Source of the DNA: Sporosarcina sp. P32b
GTDB lineage: Bacteria; Bacillota; Bacilli; Bacillales_A; Planococcaceae
DNA length: 64,000 nucleotides
Assembly (NCBI RefSeq): GCF_002743335.1
Contig: NZ_PDZB01000015.1
Coordinates: 22,536-86,535 of the forward strand
Direction: 5' to 3'
In this document: one piece after another, positions 34,850 through 43,480 of the stretch
How positions within the stretch are numbered: the stretch's first letter is position 1
How the letters are laid out: each line of letters begins with the position of its first letter
Notes under the pieces: model-generated
Told to the model about the DNA's origin: nothing
The model's input: the letters and a program-made list of their open reading frames with translations, nothing else
The model's database searches: none
Made by a program: the position numbers and the translations under genes

Positions 34850-36073
34850 TCACTCCTCATTCGTTTCTATATAGAACTTGATATTCTTCGCTGCATGCAA
34901 GGCGTTTCGTTTCGCACTTGATGCTGTATCACCGGTAGCGATGACATAACCATATCGATTCCCCATTGAATTGGGTGGTGTCATGAATGCACCTTTACGT
35001 GGCTTCACGTAGACTTCACGCACACCTTCATACTTCATTGCATTGTTTTTTCCCGTCACTTTCAATAATGTACCGTAAGCATTCACGGTAATATAATGCG
35101 TATAAATATGATTTTCGTGCCTTTTCTTTAAATTCATTTCTTCACCGATAAATAGCTTCAATGTCTCTTCCATCAAATTGATTCCATATGCCTCTTCTAT
35201 CATACGATTCATGGCACCGCCTGAAATTCTTGGGTTCAATTCAATCAACTTCCAGGTATCCCTGACATATCGTAGTTCTAGGTGGCAGGCTACATTTTTC
35301 GCTCCGAGATCTTTGCAAATGGATTCCACTGTTTTGAAAAGCTTGTCATATAAGCTTTTCTCTAGTGTTAGTTGAAAATCATAACCGGTAATGATGAACT
35401 TCAAGTCTTTTTGGATATCTTGTTTAATCACCGCAACTAAATGTAGCTCCCCATTAACCACCACAAGTTCAACCAAATACTGTGGTCCATCCAAATACTC
35501 TTCAACAACAACCTGCTGGGTAGGATGGGCTTTCAACATACCCTTCATGACACGCATCATTTCGTTTCGATCTTCTACGAGATACACATCTCTTGACGCC
35601 TTTGAAAGCGGCGACTTGATAATGAGAGGAAATATCTCTTGTTTGCTGATGAACTGCTTCAAATTTTCCGATGTCTCATAAATCATAAACTTAGGTGTCG
35701 CTTCGTTTTTAGCTAATGCTGTTCTAGTTAACACTTTATCCTCCATTTTCAGATAGGCATCAGCGGATATTTTCGAATGACAAAATTCATTCGCTAGATG
35801 GGCGGTCATCGATACAAAGGGGTCTACGAAACTGAAGATACCTTTCAGCTTCATTCCCGACTTCTGTAATTCATGAATCTGTTGTCGAATCATCCCTTCC
35901 GTTATGCTATCAACATGAATCATTTGCGTAACTTCAGGGAATTCCTCTCTTTGATCGAGATACTTCATATTCTCGGTTACCAACACCGTGGCATAGCCTA
36001 TCCTTTCTGCAGCCTTTATGGCCTCTCTGCTCGAACCACTCTTCGTGGTTTCCACAAACAAAATAGTATCCAT
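34850..36073 (-). CDS. ATP-grasp ligase (carboxylate-amine ligase type)
   Basis: A 407-residue ATP-grasp enzyme. The N-terminal domain resembles those of carbamoyl-phosphate synthase or BacD-type ligases (ILFVETTKSGSSREAIKAAERIGY). The core has FPLIIKSPLSKASRDVYLV, VVVEEYLDGPQYLVELVVV and the Mg-binding WKLIELNPRISGGAMNRM. It should form an amide bond between a carboxylate and an amine via acyl phosphate; the product is unknown. First gene of the cluster with YheC/YheD and CotZ-like genes. A CATACAAA box at 36107-36114 upstream looks like a sigma-E -10, but its -35 is poor. Confidence 0.85.
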   Translation of the reverse strand: MDTILFVETTKSGSSREAIKAAERIGYATVLVTENMKYLDQREEFPEVTQMIHVDSITEGMIRQQIHELQKSGMKLKGIFSFVDPFVSMTAHLANEFCHSKISADAYLKMEDKVLTRTALAKNEATPKFMIYETSENLKQFISKQEIFPLIIKSPLSKASRDVYLVEDRNEMMRVMKGMLKAHPTQQVVVEEYLDGPQYLVELVVVNGELHLVAVIKQDIQKDLKFIITGYDFQLTLEKSLYDKLFKTVESICKDLGAKNVACHLELRYVRDTWKLIELNPRISGGAMNRMIEEAYGINLMEETLKLFIGEEMNLKKRHENHIYTHYITVNAYGTLLKVTGKNNAMKYEGVREVYVKPRKGAFMTPPNSMGNRYGYVIATGDTASSAKRNALHAAKNIKFYIETNEE

Positions 36074-36270
36074 TTCACACTCTCCTTAGCCAAAGCCTGT
36101 TAATCATTTGTATGTGTTAATAAAAATACAAACAAAACAGTCACTTATTTTAGCGTTCTTTTATTCATATGAAAGCTTACAGCTAGTCAGATAGGCCTTC
36201 GAACATGCATGGTTATAGTTTTTATGCCCGTGAAACATTGAATAAAAAAAGAAAAATAAGTAAACTATCA

Positions 36271-36298
36271 TTGAATTGTTCAGATTAGTAAGTATAAT
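36271..36298 (+). promoter_or_regulatory. Promoter of the GlcD-like / BASS operon
   Basis: TTGAAT (36271-36276), 16-bp spacer and perfect TATAAT (36293-36298); a second TATAAT follows at 36301. The rest of the 313-bp intergenic region is AT-rich with no gene. Confidence 0.6.
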
Positions 36299-36386
36299 AG
36301 TATAATGTCCGTTAGAATAATTACAAAATTCTAACCAGTGGAAATACTTCCAGCGAAACGAATTCATCATTAAGGGGAGATCAACT

Positions 36387-37787
36387 ATGACAGCGACTAC
36401 TGAAAAAATCGTCCAGTCCTTACAAGAAGTTTTAACCGAAGAACAAGTAACTATTAATGAAACCGTGCGAGAACTACACGGCAAGGATGAGTCCTACCAT
36501 ACAATGAAATTACCAGATATCGTCGTCTTCCCTTCTTGCACGGAAGATGTAAGCAAGATCATGCGCGTATCGAATGAACTAAGCGTGGCGGTCATTCCAT
36601 TCGGACTCGGCTCGAGCTTAGAAGGTAGTGTCATTCCGGATAATGGTGGAATCACCATCGACTTTTCAAACATGAACGCTATTCTAAACGTACGTGCAGA
36701 AGATTTCCTGGTAACTGTACAACCAGGTGTCACGCGTACTCAATTAAATAAAGAATTGAAGAAACATGGATTGTTCTTCTCTGTTGACCCAGGCGCAGAC
36801 GCGACACTTGGCGGCATGGCAGCTACAAATGCTAGCGGTACAACTTCCGTCAAGTACGGCGTGATGCGCGACCAGGTACGTGACCTTGAAGTAGTCACGG
36901 CTGACGGAACAGTCATACATACAGGAAATAAAGCGGCAAAATCTGCCTCTGGTCTTCATTTGAACGGATTATTCGTCGGTTCAGAAGGCACACTCGGTTG
37001 CTTCACCGAGCTAACGTTACGCGTCTATGGTATTCCTGAATTTATAACAGCAGCCCGTGCATCTTTCCCTTCCGTCAAGGATGCGGTAGAAGCCGTTGTT
37101 TCCATCTTGCAAGCAGGCGTTCCCATCGCGCGTGTAGAATTAGTCGATGAACCCTCGATGCGTCAAGTAAATATTTTCAGCGAAACGAATTATCAAGAAC
37201 AACCGACACTATTCCTTGAGTTCCACGGCAACGAAGCTGGACTTCAACAAGACGTCGAGTTCACGAAAGAAATCGTGGCGGATCACCACTGCGAACACAT
37301 TGAATTTGAAACAGACCATGCGGAAAGAAATCGATTGTGGGAAGCACGTCATAACCTGGCATACGCTTATATCCACGGGAATCCTGGAAAAAAGTTAATG
37401 GTCACAGACGTCTGCCTACCCATTTCAGAACTAGCTGGGGCGGTAAATTATGCACGCGAAATAGTTGAATCACTTGAAATGCCTGGAGGAATTATCGGCC
37501 ATGTAGGCGATGGAAACTTCCACGTCTTGCTGATGATGGATATGAATGATCCGGCAGAACTAGACAAAGCCGACGAATTAAACGAAAAGATTGTTCGTTA
37601 CGCACTTGAACGTGGTGGAACTTGCACAGGAGAGCATGGCGTCGGAATAGGCAAACAGAAATATCAGCAACAAGAACATGGTCCTGCATTGCTTGTCATG
37701 CAGAAGATTAAACGGGCTCTTGATCCGAATCACCTACTGAATCCGAACAAAATATTTCACCTAGACTCTGAGGTGACGAAACGATGA
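36387..37787 (+). CDS. FAD-binding 2-hydroxyacid dehydrogenase (GlcD / D-lactate dehydrogenase type)
   Basis: A 466-residue PCMH-type flavoprotein. The FAD-binding domain shows VAVIPFGLGSSLEGSVIP, then VDPGADATLGGMAATNASGT and FVGSEGTLG; the C-terminal catalytic part has HVGDGNFHVLL and GTCTGEHGVGIGK with the family's His residues. It should oxidise a 2-hydroxyacid such as D-lactate or glycolate. No separate Fe-S subunit gene (GlcF) is adjacent. AAGGGGAG precedes ATG 36387. Its stop overlaps the start of the BASS transporter gene (ATGA), so the two are coupled and the transporter probably moves its substrate. Confidence 0.9.
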   Translation: MTATTEKIVQSLQEVLTEEQVTINETVRELHGKDESYHTMKLPDIVVFPSCTEDVSKIMRVSNELSVAVIPFGLGSSLEGSVIPDNGGITIDFSNMNAILNVRAEDFLVTVQPGVTRTQLNKELKKHGLFFSVDPGADATLGGMAATNASGTTSVKYGVMRDQVRDLEVVTADGTVIHTGNKAAKSASGLHLNGLFVGSEGTLGCFTELTLRVYGIPEFITAARASFPSVKDAVEAVVSILQAGVPIARVELVDEPSMRQVNIFSETNYQEQPTLFLEFHGNEAGLQQDVEFTKEIVADHHCEHIEFETDHAERNRLWEARHNLAYAYIHGNPGKKLMVTDVCLPISELAGAVNYAREIVESLEMPGGIIGHVGDGNFHVLLMMDMNDPAELDKADELNEKIVRYALERGGTCTGEHGVGIGKQKYQQQEHGPALLVMQKIKRALDPNHLLNPNKIFHLDSEVTKR

Positions 37788-38758
37788 AAGCACTCGAAGC
37801 AATCGGTTCTATCGCAGGAAAGTACTTTGCCTTTTGGGTAATCATCGTCGCTGTGATGGCATTCATGTTCCCGACTCCGTTCCTCGGACTCGGTGCATAC
37901 ATCACGATTTTACTCGGCGTGGTCATGTTTGGAATGGGCTTGACGTTACGTGCAGTGGACTTCAAAATCATTCTGACAAACCCGTTACCCGTAATCATTG
38001 GAGTAGCCGCACAATTTGTTGTGATGCCATTGGTTGGTTTCGGTTTAGCCTATTTATTGAAGCTGCCCCCTGAACTAGCAGCCGGTCTTGTATTACTTGG
38101 ATCTGTTCCAGGCGGTACCGCTTCAAACGTTATGGTCTATCTGGCAAAAGGGAACCTTGCATTATCTGTGGCCATGACGTCCCTTTCCACATTATTGGCA
38201 CCACTTGTCACACCACTATTATTATTATTGTTAGCAGGTCAATGGCTTCCGGTAGATGCGTTGTCGATGTTTAAGTCGATCGTACAAGTGATTATTATTC
38301 CAATCGTTCTAGGGCTACTCATCCAACGATTCTTCCCCGGGGCGGTGGCGAAAAGCGTATCCGTCGTACCGATCATTTCGGTTGTCGCGATTCTCATCAT
38401 TGTGGCTGCGGTTACTTCCGCAAATGCTGGTAACGTCGCAAGCTCAGGTTTAATCGTATTTATCGCTGTGTTCTTGCATAACGGTATCGGATTACTTCTC
38501 GGGTACTTGATTGCACTTGGACTCGGATTGAACGAAAACGACAGACGGGCCATTTCACTCGAAGTTGGTATGCAAAACTCGGGTCTTGGTGTAGCGCTTG
38601 CTACTGCTCACTTCGGTCCACTTGCTGCACTTCCAAGCGTATGGGGCGCGATCTGGCATAATATTTCTGGCCCTATTCTTGCGACGATCTGGTCGAAGAA
38701 GCCGACTAAAAATGTCGAAGAACAAAAAGCCTTGATCCAAACAAAAGTAAATGTATGA
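37784..38758 (+). CDS. Bile acid:sodium symporter family (BASS) transporter
   Basis: A 324-residue membrane protein with about ten hydrophobic segments of the BASS/SBF family (YocS-like). Family features are GLVLLGSVPGGTASNVMVYLAKGN, the crossover region that binds sodium, and ISLEVGMQNSGLGVALATAHFG, the second crossover. Bacterial members import organic acids with sodium. The ATGA overlap with the GlcD-like dehydrogenase gene suggests glycolate, lactate or a related acid as substrate; that is inferred from context. Confidence 0.9.
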   Translation: MKALEAIGSIAGKYFAFWVIIVAVMAFMFPTPFLGLGAYITILLGVVMFGMGLTLRAVDFKIILTNPLPVIIGVAAQFVVMPLVGFGLAYLLKLPPELAAGLVLLGSVPGGTASNVMVYLAKGNLALSVAMTSLSTLLAPLVTPLLLLLLAGQWLPVDALSMFKSIVQVIIIPIVLGLLIQRFFPGAVAKSVSVVPIISVVAILIIVAAVTSANAGNVASSGLIVFIAVFLHNGIGLLLGYLIALGLGLNENDRRAISLEVGMQNSGLGVALATAHFGPLAALPSVWGAIWHNISGPILATIWSKKPTKNVEEQKALIQTKVNV

Positions 38759-38766
38759 TAATAATG

Positions 38767-38808
38767 AAAACGTCAGACTTCGATATTTTTGTCGAAGTTT
38801 GGCGTTTT
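38767..38808 (+). terminator. Terminator of the GlcD-like / BASS operon
   Basis: AAAACGTCA...TGGCGTTTT hairpin with an inner ACTTCGA/TCGAAGT stem. Confidence 0.85.
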
Positions 38809-38940
38809 CTATATAAAAAAGATGAAGAAAATATTTTATTACTATATTTTACATATTTAATTGTTTACCATTCTACTAGTGTGCTATCGTTAGTTTTAGA
38901 GACTTACTAGAATAGTACTTGTAGATATGGAGAGATTTTT

Positions 38941-40077
38941 GTGAAGAGGAAATGGCTTGTTACATCTTTAATCTTTGTTTGGATTATTGGTGGCGTAATT
39001 TTATGGAACGATTGGAACGACAGAGAGCACGCATTATCTGCTAAAGCAGAAAGAAAAGACCCATCAATTGCTACAAAGGATTCATCTGAAAAATTGACTG
39101 AAGTAGAACCAGATCAAAAATTGGAAGAAACAATTATCCATACGGCTACAATCGGTATGGTTGGCGATGTATTATTACATAATCCTATTTACACGTATCC
39201 TAACTTTGATTTTGCATTCGAAGCAGTAAAGGAGAAAATGGAAAGTATTGATTTTCTCATGGCAAACCAAGAATCTATGCCTGGCGGTGTGGAACTTGGA
39301 TTATCTACTTATCCAAAGTTCAACAGTCCAAAACATATCCTACCCGCTTTACAAAATGTTGGCGTAGACATGGTTACATTCGCCAATAATCATACATTTG
39401 ATAAAGGGGAAAATGGTGTTCGCAAAGCAATTGAACATGCGCAAGAATACGGCATGCAGTATGTAGGCGCTTATGAATCTTTTAAAGACCGCAAAACACA
39501 ACGGATTGTTGAAGTTAACGGTATCAAAATTGGAGTACTTGCCTATACGTACGGCACAAATGTAGAGCTCGATTTACATGACAAAGAGTACTTGGTTAAC
39601 TATATCGATCGTGAACGGATGGAAAATGAAATCCAACAAATGAAACCTATGGTAGATGTGACGATCGTCTCTTTGCACTGGGGTCCTGAGTATCACTTGG
39701 AGACTTCCGAAGATCAAGCAGAACTGGCGCAATTCGTTTCGGATGCAGGCGCCGATGTACTGTTCGGCCATCACCCACACGTCTTACAACGCTATGGCGA
39801 AGTGGGCAATACCAAAGTATTCTTCTCACTTGGTAATTTCTATTCTGCCCAACCGTTCGACTATACGAACTTCGGTGGAATTGCAAGACTTTCTGTAACG
39901 AAAGAACAAACAGGTGATCAAAAGACTGTAACAATCGAAGATCCACGCTTCTTACCAACTGGCGTCATTAAAGATCAAGAGAAGCGATTTAAAGTCGTCC
40001 CTCTTCATAAAGCCAATTCAACCATTCATTACAATGAAGAATGGGTGGAAAACCATGTCGGTGTACCGAAATGGTAA
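38941..40077 (+). CDS. CapA-family (PGA_cap) metallophosphatase-like protein
   Basis: A 378-residue membrane-anchored protein: one N-terminal helix (residues 5-22, WLVTSLIFVWIIGGVILW) and a CapA/PgsA calcineurin-like domain from about residue 70. Motifs are TIGMVGDVLLH, MANQESMPGG, VTFANNHTFDKG, SLHWGPEYH and DVLFGHHPHVLQ. The family includes poly-gamma-glutamate capsule proteins, but no pgsB or pgsC is nearby, so a capsule role is not shown. GTG start at 38941 after GGAGAG. Monocistronic. Confidence 0.88.
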   Translation: MKRKWLVTSLIFVWIIGGVILWNDWNDREHALSAKAERKDPSIATKDSSEKLTEVEPDQKLEETIIHTATIGMVGDVLLHNPIYTYPNFDFAFEAVKEKMESIDFLMANQESMPGGVELGLSTYPKFNSPKHILPALQNVGVDMVTFANNHTFDKGENGVRKAIEHAQEYGMQYVGAYESFKDRKTQRIVEVNGIKIGVLAYTYGTNVELDLHDKEYLVNYIDRERMENEIQQMKPMVDVTIVSLHWGPEYHLETSEDQAELAQFVSDAGADVLFGHHPHVLQRYGEVGNTKVFFSLGNFYSAQPFDYTNFGGIARLSVTKEQTGDQKTVTIEDPRFLPTGVIKDQEKRFKVVPLHKANSTIHYNEEWVENHVGVPKW

Positions 40078-40090
40078 ACAAATAAAATAA

Positions 40091-40126
40091 AAACGCCTGT
40101 CTAATCAATCGATTAGACAGGCGTTT
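40091..40126. terminator. Bidirectional terminator
   Basis: AAACGCCTGTCTAAT / ATTAGACAGGCGTTT perfect 15-bp stem between the convergent CapA and SCO1-like genes. Confidence 0.92.
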
Positions 40127-40149
40127 ATGTTTTATTGAATAGTATCTCA

Positions 40150-40722
40150 TTATTTACCTAATACTGTCTTGACATCCTCTATCAACAATTTATTTTCAGT
40201 CTCTGTTAAACCATCGTATCTTTTGACAATTACACCTTCTGGATTAACTAAATAAAAATAATAGCTATGCGCACGTTGATCTAAAGCGCCACTTTCTAAT
40301 ATAGAAAGGAATGTGTTTCTCGATATTTCTTGAATCGTTTTAAAATCATAGCCTGTCAAAAAACTCATCGTACTGAGATCCGCTCCAAAATCTGCAGCGT
40401 AGTTCTTTAATACATCTGGTGTATCATTTTCAGGATCTATACCGAAAGAGACAATACGGGGTGTCAAGCCGTCTTCTTTTAATCTTTCTTGAACACCGAC
40501 CATATTTGCGGTCGTTCTTGGGCATACTGTGATGCAGTTCGTATAAGAGAAATAAGCAATCCACCACTCGCCCTTTAAATCTTTCAAGCCAAGTGGTTCG
40601 TTATCCTGTGTAGTAAATTCAAAGTCTGGGACAGTTTCAGACATATTCGTTTCGATTTTCTTATTGCAGCCGCTTAACATAAGTATCATTGTAAATAAAA
40701 TAACAGCTATTTTTACTTTCAT
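40150..40722 (-). CDS. SCO1/SenC-family lipoprotein, copy 1
   Basis: A 190-residue lipoprotein of the SCO1/SenC/YpmQ family: copper-binding thioredoxin-fold proteins for cytochrome oxidase assembly or thiol redox outside the membrane. The lipobox is LSGC (Cys 18), the copper motif is TNCITVCPRT (CxxxC), and the distal His is in DQRAHSYYFYLV. A longer frame to 40800 lacks a ribosome site; ATG 40722 follows GGGAGG. It diverges from the subunit-3-like gene at 41082 and is a close paralogue of the gene at 49153. Confidence 0.9.
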   Translation of the reverse strand: MKVKIAVILFTMILMLSGCNKKIETNMSETVPDFEFTTQDNEPLGLKDLKGEWWIAYFSYTNCITVCPRTTANMVGVQERLKEDGLTPRIVSFGIDPENDTPDVLKNYAADFGADLSTMSFLTGYDFKTIQEISRNTFLSILESGALDQRAHSYYFYLVNPEGVIVKRYDGLTETENKLLIEDVKTVLGK

Positions 40723-41081
40723 TAAGATCCTCCCTTTTTTAGTATGTCGCAATAAATAAAGTGGTTTGTCCATACATAACTTCTGTTTATTATTGCTCAT
40801 TTTCCATTAATTTATCTGATGCTTTAAATGATTGTATCATTTTTAGTGCAACTTATCGTACTTGATCTATTTTATTGATTCAAATATATAACGACACTTA
40901 TCACAGTCTACTACTTTCCCACTTACTATATCAAAAAAACTCAATATAAATATGACAATTGAATATATTATTGTCTAAATATGATAAATGCGGGTAAGAT
41001 AAATAGTACACTTTATGCAATACTCCCAATATTCAGTTCGTGAAATAATACTTACGTTTTTATCTATAAGGAGGGATTAGG

Positions 41082-41885
41082 ATGGCAGATCAACAACCGC
41101 CCAAAGACGTAAATGGAAAACCGCAACACGAGCAAGACATAGGCCGGAGAAACTTCCTGAAAAACACGGGACTCGTAGCTGGCGGACTCGTCGGTGGATC
41201 TCTTTTCGGAGGTCTGATTTCAGGTGGTTTGGATAAGAAAAATGACAAGACAGCTGAAAACACTAGCTCTAAAGGTATTGAAGTAACGCAAGCACGTCAA
41301 TTCTTCACACGTCATCAAGATTTCAAAGTGTTAAATGCAGCAACTGAACAGATTTTTCCTGAAGACGAACTCGGTCCAGGCGCTATTAAATTAGGTGTAC
41401 CCTATTATATTGACAAACAATTAGCAGGACGTTGGGGTGTCAATGCATACGATTATCGACAAGCTCCATACGCAATCGATTTGAAAGCTGTCGATCAAAC
41501 CGCTGGACCTGGTGGAGAACAATCCATTTTGGATCGCGGCATGATCTTCCTGCTTGGGTTACGTAAAATGGATGAAGAAAGTCAAAAACGTTTCGAAGTC
41601 ACTTTTGATAAAGCAACTGAGGAACAACAAATGGAAATCATGACCGACGTCGAGGCAAACAAAGTGCAGATGAGAGGTGTAAAAGCTTCTGAGTTTTTCA
41701 TTTTGTTAAAACAAGCGACATTAGAAGGTGCTTATTGTGATCCGTTGTATGGTGGCAATATCAATATGGAAGGCTGGAAAATGAAAGAGTTTCCGGGCGC
41801 AGTGGCTTCCTACGCAAATTATATTGAATCTGATGAATTTACCAAACTGGATCCCGTCAGTCTAAGAGATTACCAAGGGCATTAA
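41082..41885 (+). CDS. Tat-exported gluconate 2-dehydrogenase subunit 3-like protein, copy 1
   Basis: A 267-residue protein with a twin-arginine signal (GRRNFLKNTGLVAGG, residues 22-36) and a hydrophobic glycine-rich stretch, then the gluconate 2-dehydrogenase subunit 3 domain (about residues 75-240), with LEGAYCDPLYGGN near the end. This small subunit accompanies a GMC flavoprotein and is thought to be needed for its export or assembly. GGAGGG precedes ATG 41082. The partner GMC gene directly downstream is deleted internally, so this copy may now be an orphan or serve the intact GMC protein at 49798. Paralogue of 51582-52361. Confidence 0.88.
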   Translation: MADQQPPKDVNGKPQHEQDIGRRNFLKNTGLVAGGLVGGSLFGGLISGGLDKKNDKTAENTSSKGIEVTQARQFFTRHQDFKVLNAATEQIFPEDELGPGAIKLGVPYYIDKQLAGRWGVNAYDYRQAPYAIDLKAVDQTAGPGGEQSILDRGMIFLLGLRKMDEESQKRFEVTFDKATEEQQMEIMTDVEANKVQMRGVKASEFFILLKQATLEGAYCDPLYGGNINMEGWKMKEFPGAVASYANYIESDEFTKLDPVSLRDYQGH

Positions 41886-41911
41886 AATAGAAACACTAAG
41901 GAGGACATGCA

Positions 41912-42343
41912 ATGGTAAAAAAACTTGAAAAAGTAGATGCGGTCATCGTAGGTTCCGGCTGGGTCGGTGGAATCGCGGCGGCTGAACTAACAAAAGCAGG
42001 AGTCGCACGGTGGGAAGAGATCATGAAAGAAATGGGTGCAGACCAAATGAACGTCGATGTAGTAAAAGATGATACTGTATTCGACCATAAATTCTTTACG
42101 GATCACTTCTTTGGTGGTGCGATCATGGGAGCTTCTCCTGAAAACTCCGCAGTTAACACCTATTCACAGATGTGGGATATGGAAAACCTATTTGTCGTAG
42201 GCGGATCTTCATTCCCGCATACTGGTAACTACAACCCAACCGTTACGATTGGCGCATTCGCTTATCGTGCAGCTGAAGGAATGATCAAATTCTTAAAAGA
42301 AGGTGGCAATATCGCAGTTACACCACTTGAAAAGAACGCTTGA
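41912..42343 (+). pseudogene. GMC oxidoreductase with large in-frame internal deletion
   Basis: A 143-codon ORF that joins the first 30 residues of a GMC oxidoreductase (KVDAVIVGSGWVGGIAAAEL, the FAD dinucleotide motif) directly to its last 110 or so (from MGADQ to the C-terminus, with NTYSQMWDMENLFVVGGSSF). Compared with the intact paralogue at 49798-51558, about 442 codons (roughly 1.3 kb) are missing, in frame. FAD and substrate domains are mostly lost, so oxidase function is very unlikely, yet the ribosome site, stop and downstream terminator are intact. Confidence 0.8.
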
Positions 42344-42356
42344 TTTTAAGTAAATA

Positions 42357-42400
42357 AATACGCCACCACCTTATCTGAATGAACAAGGTGATGGCGTATT
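42357..42400 (+). terminator. Terminator after the deleted GMC gene
   Basis: AATACGCCA...GGCGTATT with inner ACCTT/AAGGT stem and a T-rich tail; it may also serve the convergent OsmC-like gene. Confidence 0.8.
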
Positions 42401-42432
42401 TATTTGTATGAACACATTATAGCTCTATGAAA

Positions 42433-42912
42433 TCACTTAATATGCAATGTAACTTCTTCTTTCAAACTAGAAAGAATGGGTGAACGTTCAACCGCAATAG
42501 CTGCGATTTCAGCCAGTTGCCCTTTATTCGTAGTGGACTCGGCAGATAACACGATCATCGGCTTCATAATCCCGCTATTGCCACTTTGAATTCCTAAAAA
42601 CGGTGCTTTATCGCATACTCCACTGAAAACGATTTCCGCTCTGTCTACAGTCACTCCTTGATTATACGCTTCTAAGTGGAATGTAACCCCGAAACTAGTA
42701 GTGGCCGCAGCGATCAATAATTCAATCGGCATCACTTGTTTTTCTCCTGGCTTCGCAATCCCTTCCAAATCAATCTCCTGCAAGTCTTTCGTTTCGAGCG
42801 ACATCATTTCCCCCACTACATAATGACATGTCCCTTGCCATTCACTAATTGCGAGTGATGGATCTTGCTCTATTAATTTCTTCATTATATTCATAATTTT
42901 TGTTGTGCTCAT
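42433..42912 (-). CDS. OsmC-like protein lacking the usual cysteines
   Basis: A 159-residue OsmC/Ohr-fold protein. The PIELLIAAATTSFGVTFHLEAYNQG segment corresponds to the family's central helix, where the peroxidatic Cys normally follows the alanines; here the positions are T, T and S. The second family Cys (usually in a CP pair) appears as SP in AVERSPILSS. The only Cys residues are elsewhere (GTCHYV and GVCDKA). It therefore probably lacks classical peroxidase activity and may bind a ligand instead. GGAGG precedes ATG 42912. Monocistronic. Confidence 0.75.
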   Translation of the reverse strand: MSTTKIMNIMKKLIEQDPSLAISEWQGTCHYVVGEMMSLETKDLQEIDLEGIAKPGEKQVMPIELLIAAATTSFGVTFHLEAYNQGVTVDRAEIVFSGVCDKAPFLGIQSGNSGIMKPMIVLSAESTTNKGQLAEIAAIAVERSPILSSLKEEVTLHIK

Positions 42913-43057
42913 TTTTTAAAGCCTCCAGATCATTCTTATGGTGTCTATTATACATGTATAACATTGATTTGCTAATAAGGTGCGCATTACGCTTTACGGA
43001 ATCTTTATTTATAGGGTAGCAAATTTCTATTACTAACAAGAAGTATAGAACCTAAAC

Positions 43058-43159
43058 TTATGACATTTTGATCGTTACTACATATCCTATAGTTGAAATG
43101 TTTTTGCCCATCAAGCCTGCAGCATATCTCGGTTGGCAAACTAATAAATAATATGTCAT
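43058..43159 (-). CDS. Possible 33-residue small protein
   Basis: Short frame starting MTYYLLVCQPRYAAGLMG and ending VTIKMS, preceded by a strong GAAGGGGGAG site six bases from the ATG. No homologue known to me and no conserved neighbour. The stretch 42913-43480 is otherwise without genes; a GTGTGGAAA...TTTCCACAC hairpin lies about 60 bp upstream. The ribosome site is the main support. Confidence 0.3.
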   Translation of the reverse strand: MTYYLLVCQPRYAAGLMGKNISTIGYVVTIKMS

Positions 43160-43401
43160 CGCTGACTCCCCCTTCGCACACTATATAGAGTCAGAAAGAA
43201 AAAAGGATACAGAGTGTGGAAATGTTTTTTCCACACGCCCTAAATCTTTTTTGTAGTTTGTTTAAGTTCTTAGGTTATTGCTAGTAGCAAAACTCTCCCA
43301 TGGAGTGGAACAAAACGCTCGATTGAAGGGACTAAATTAACCTTCTCGTCGTACCTCCATGAATAGTCACTCGTCATTTTTCGATATTTAATAACTTTAT
43401 C

Positions 43402-43440
43402 AAAAAAACAGCAGACAACTTTTACTAAAAGTATATCTGC
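43402..43440 (-). terminator. Terminator of the 130-residue gene
   Basis: Minus-strand GCAGATATACTTTT...AAAGTTGTCTGC imperfect hairpin, with a run of T three bases downstream. Confidence 0.6.
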
Positions 43441-43480
43441 CATTTAAATTTTTCTTTATTTTTTTATAACTTTTTACATC

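Noticed and set aside
40723..40800. 26-codon extension of the SCO1-like protein, copy 1
   Set aside because: It would put charged residues before the lipoprotein signal peptide and has no ribosome site; ATG 40722 has GGGAGG.
43080..43400. Possible T-box or other riboswitch in the empty region
   Set aside because: I looked for the T-box sequence (AGGGTGGNACCGCG) and for SAM, TPP and cobalamin core motifs and saw none; only one short hairpin is present.
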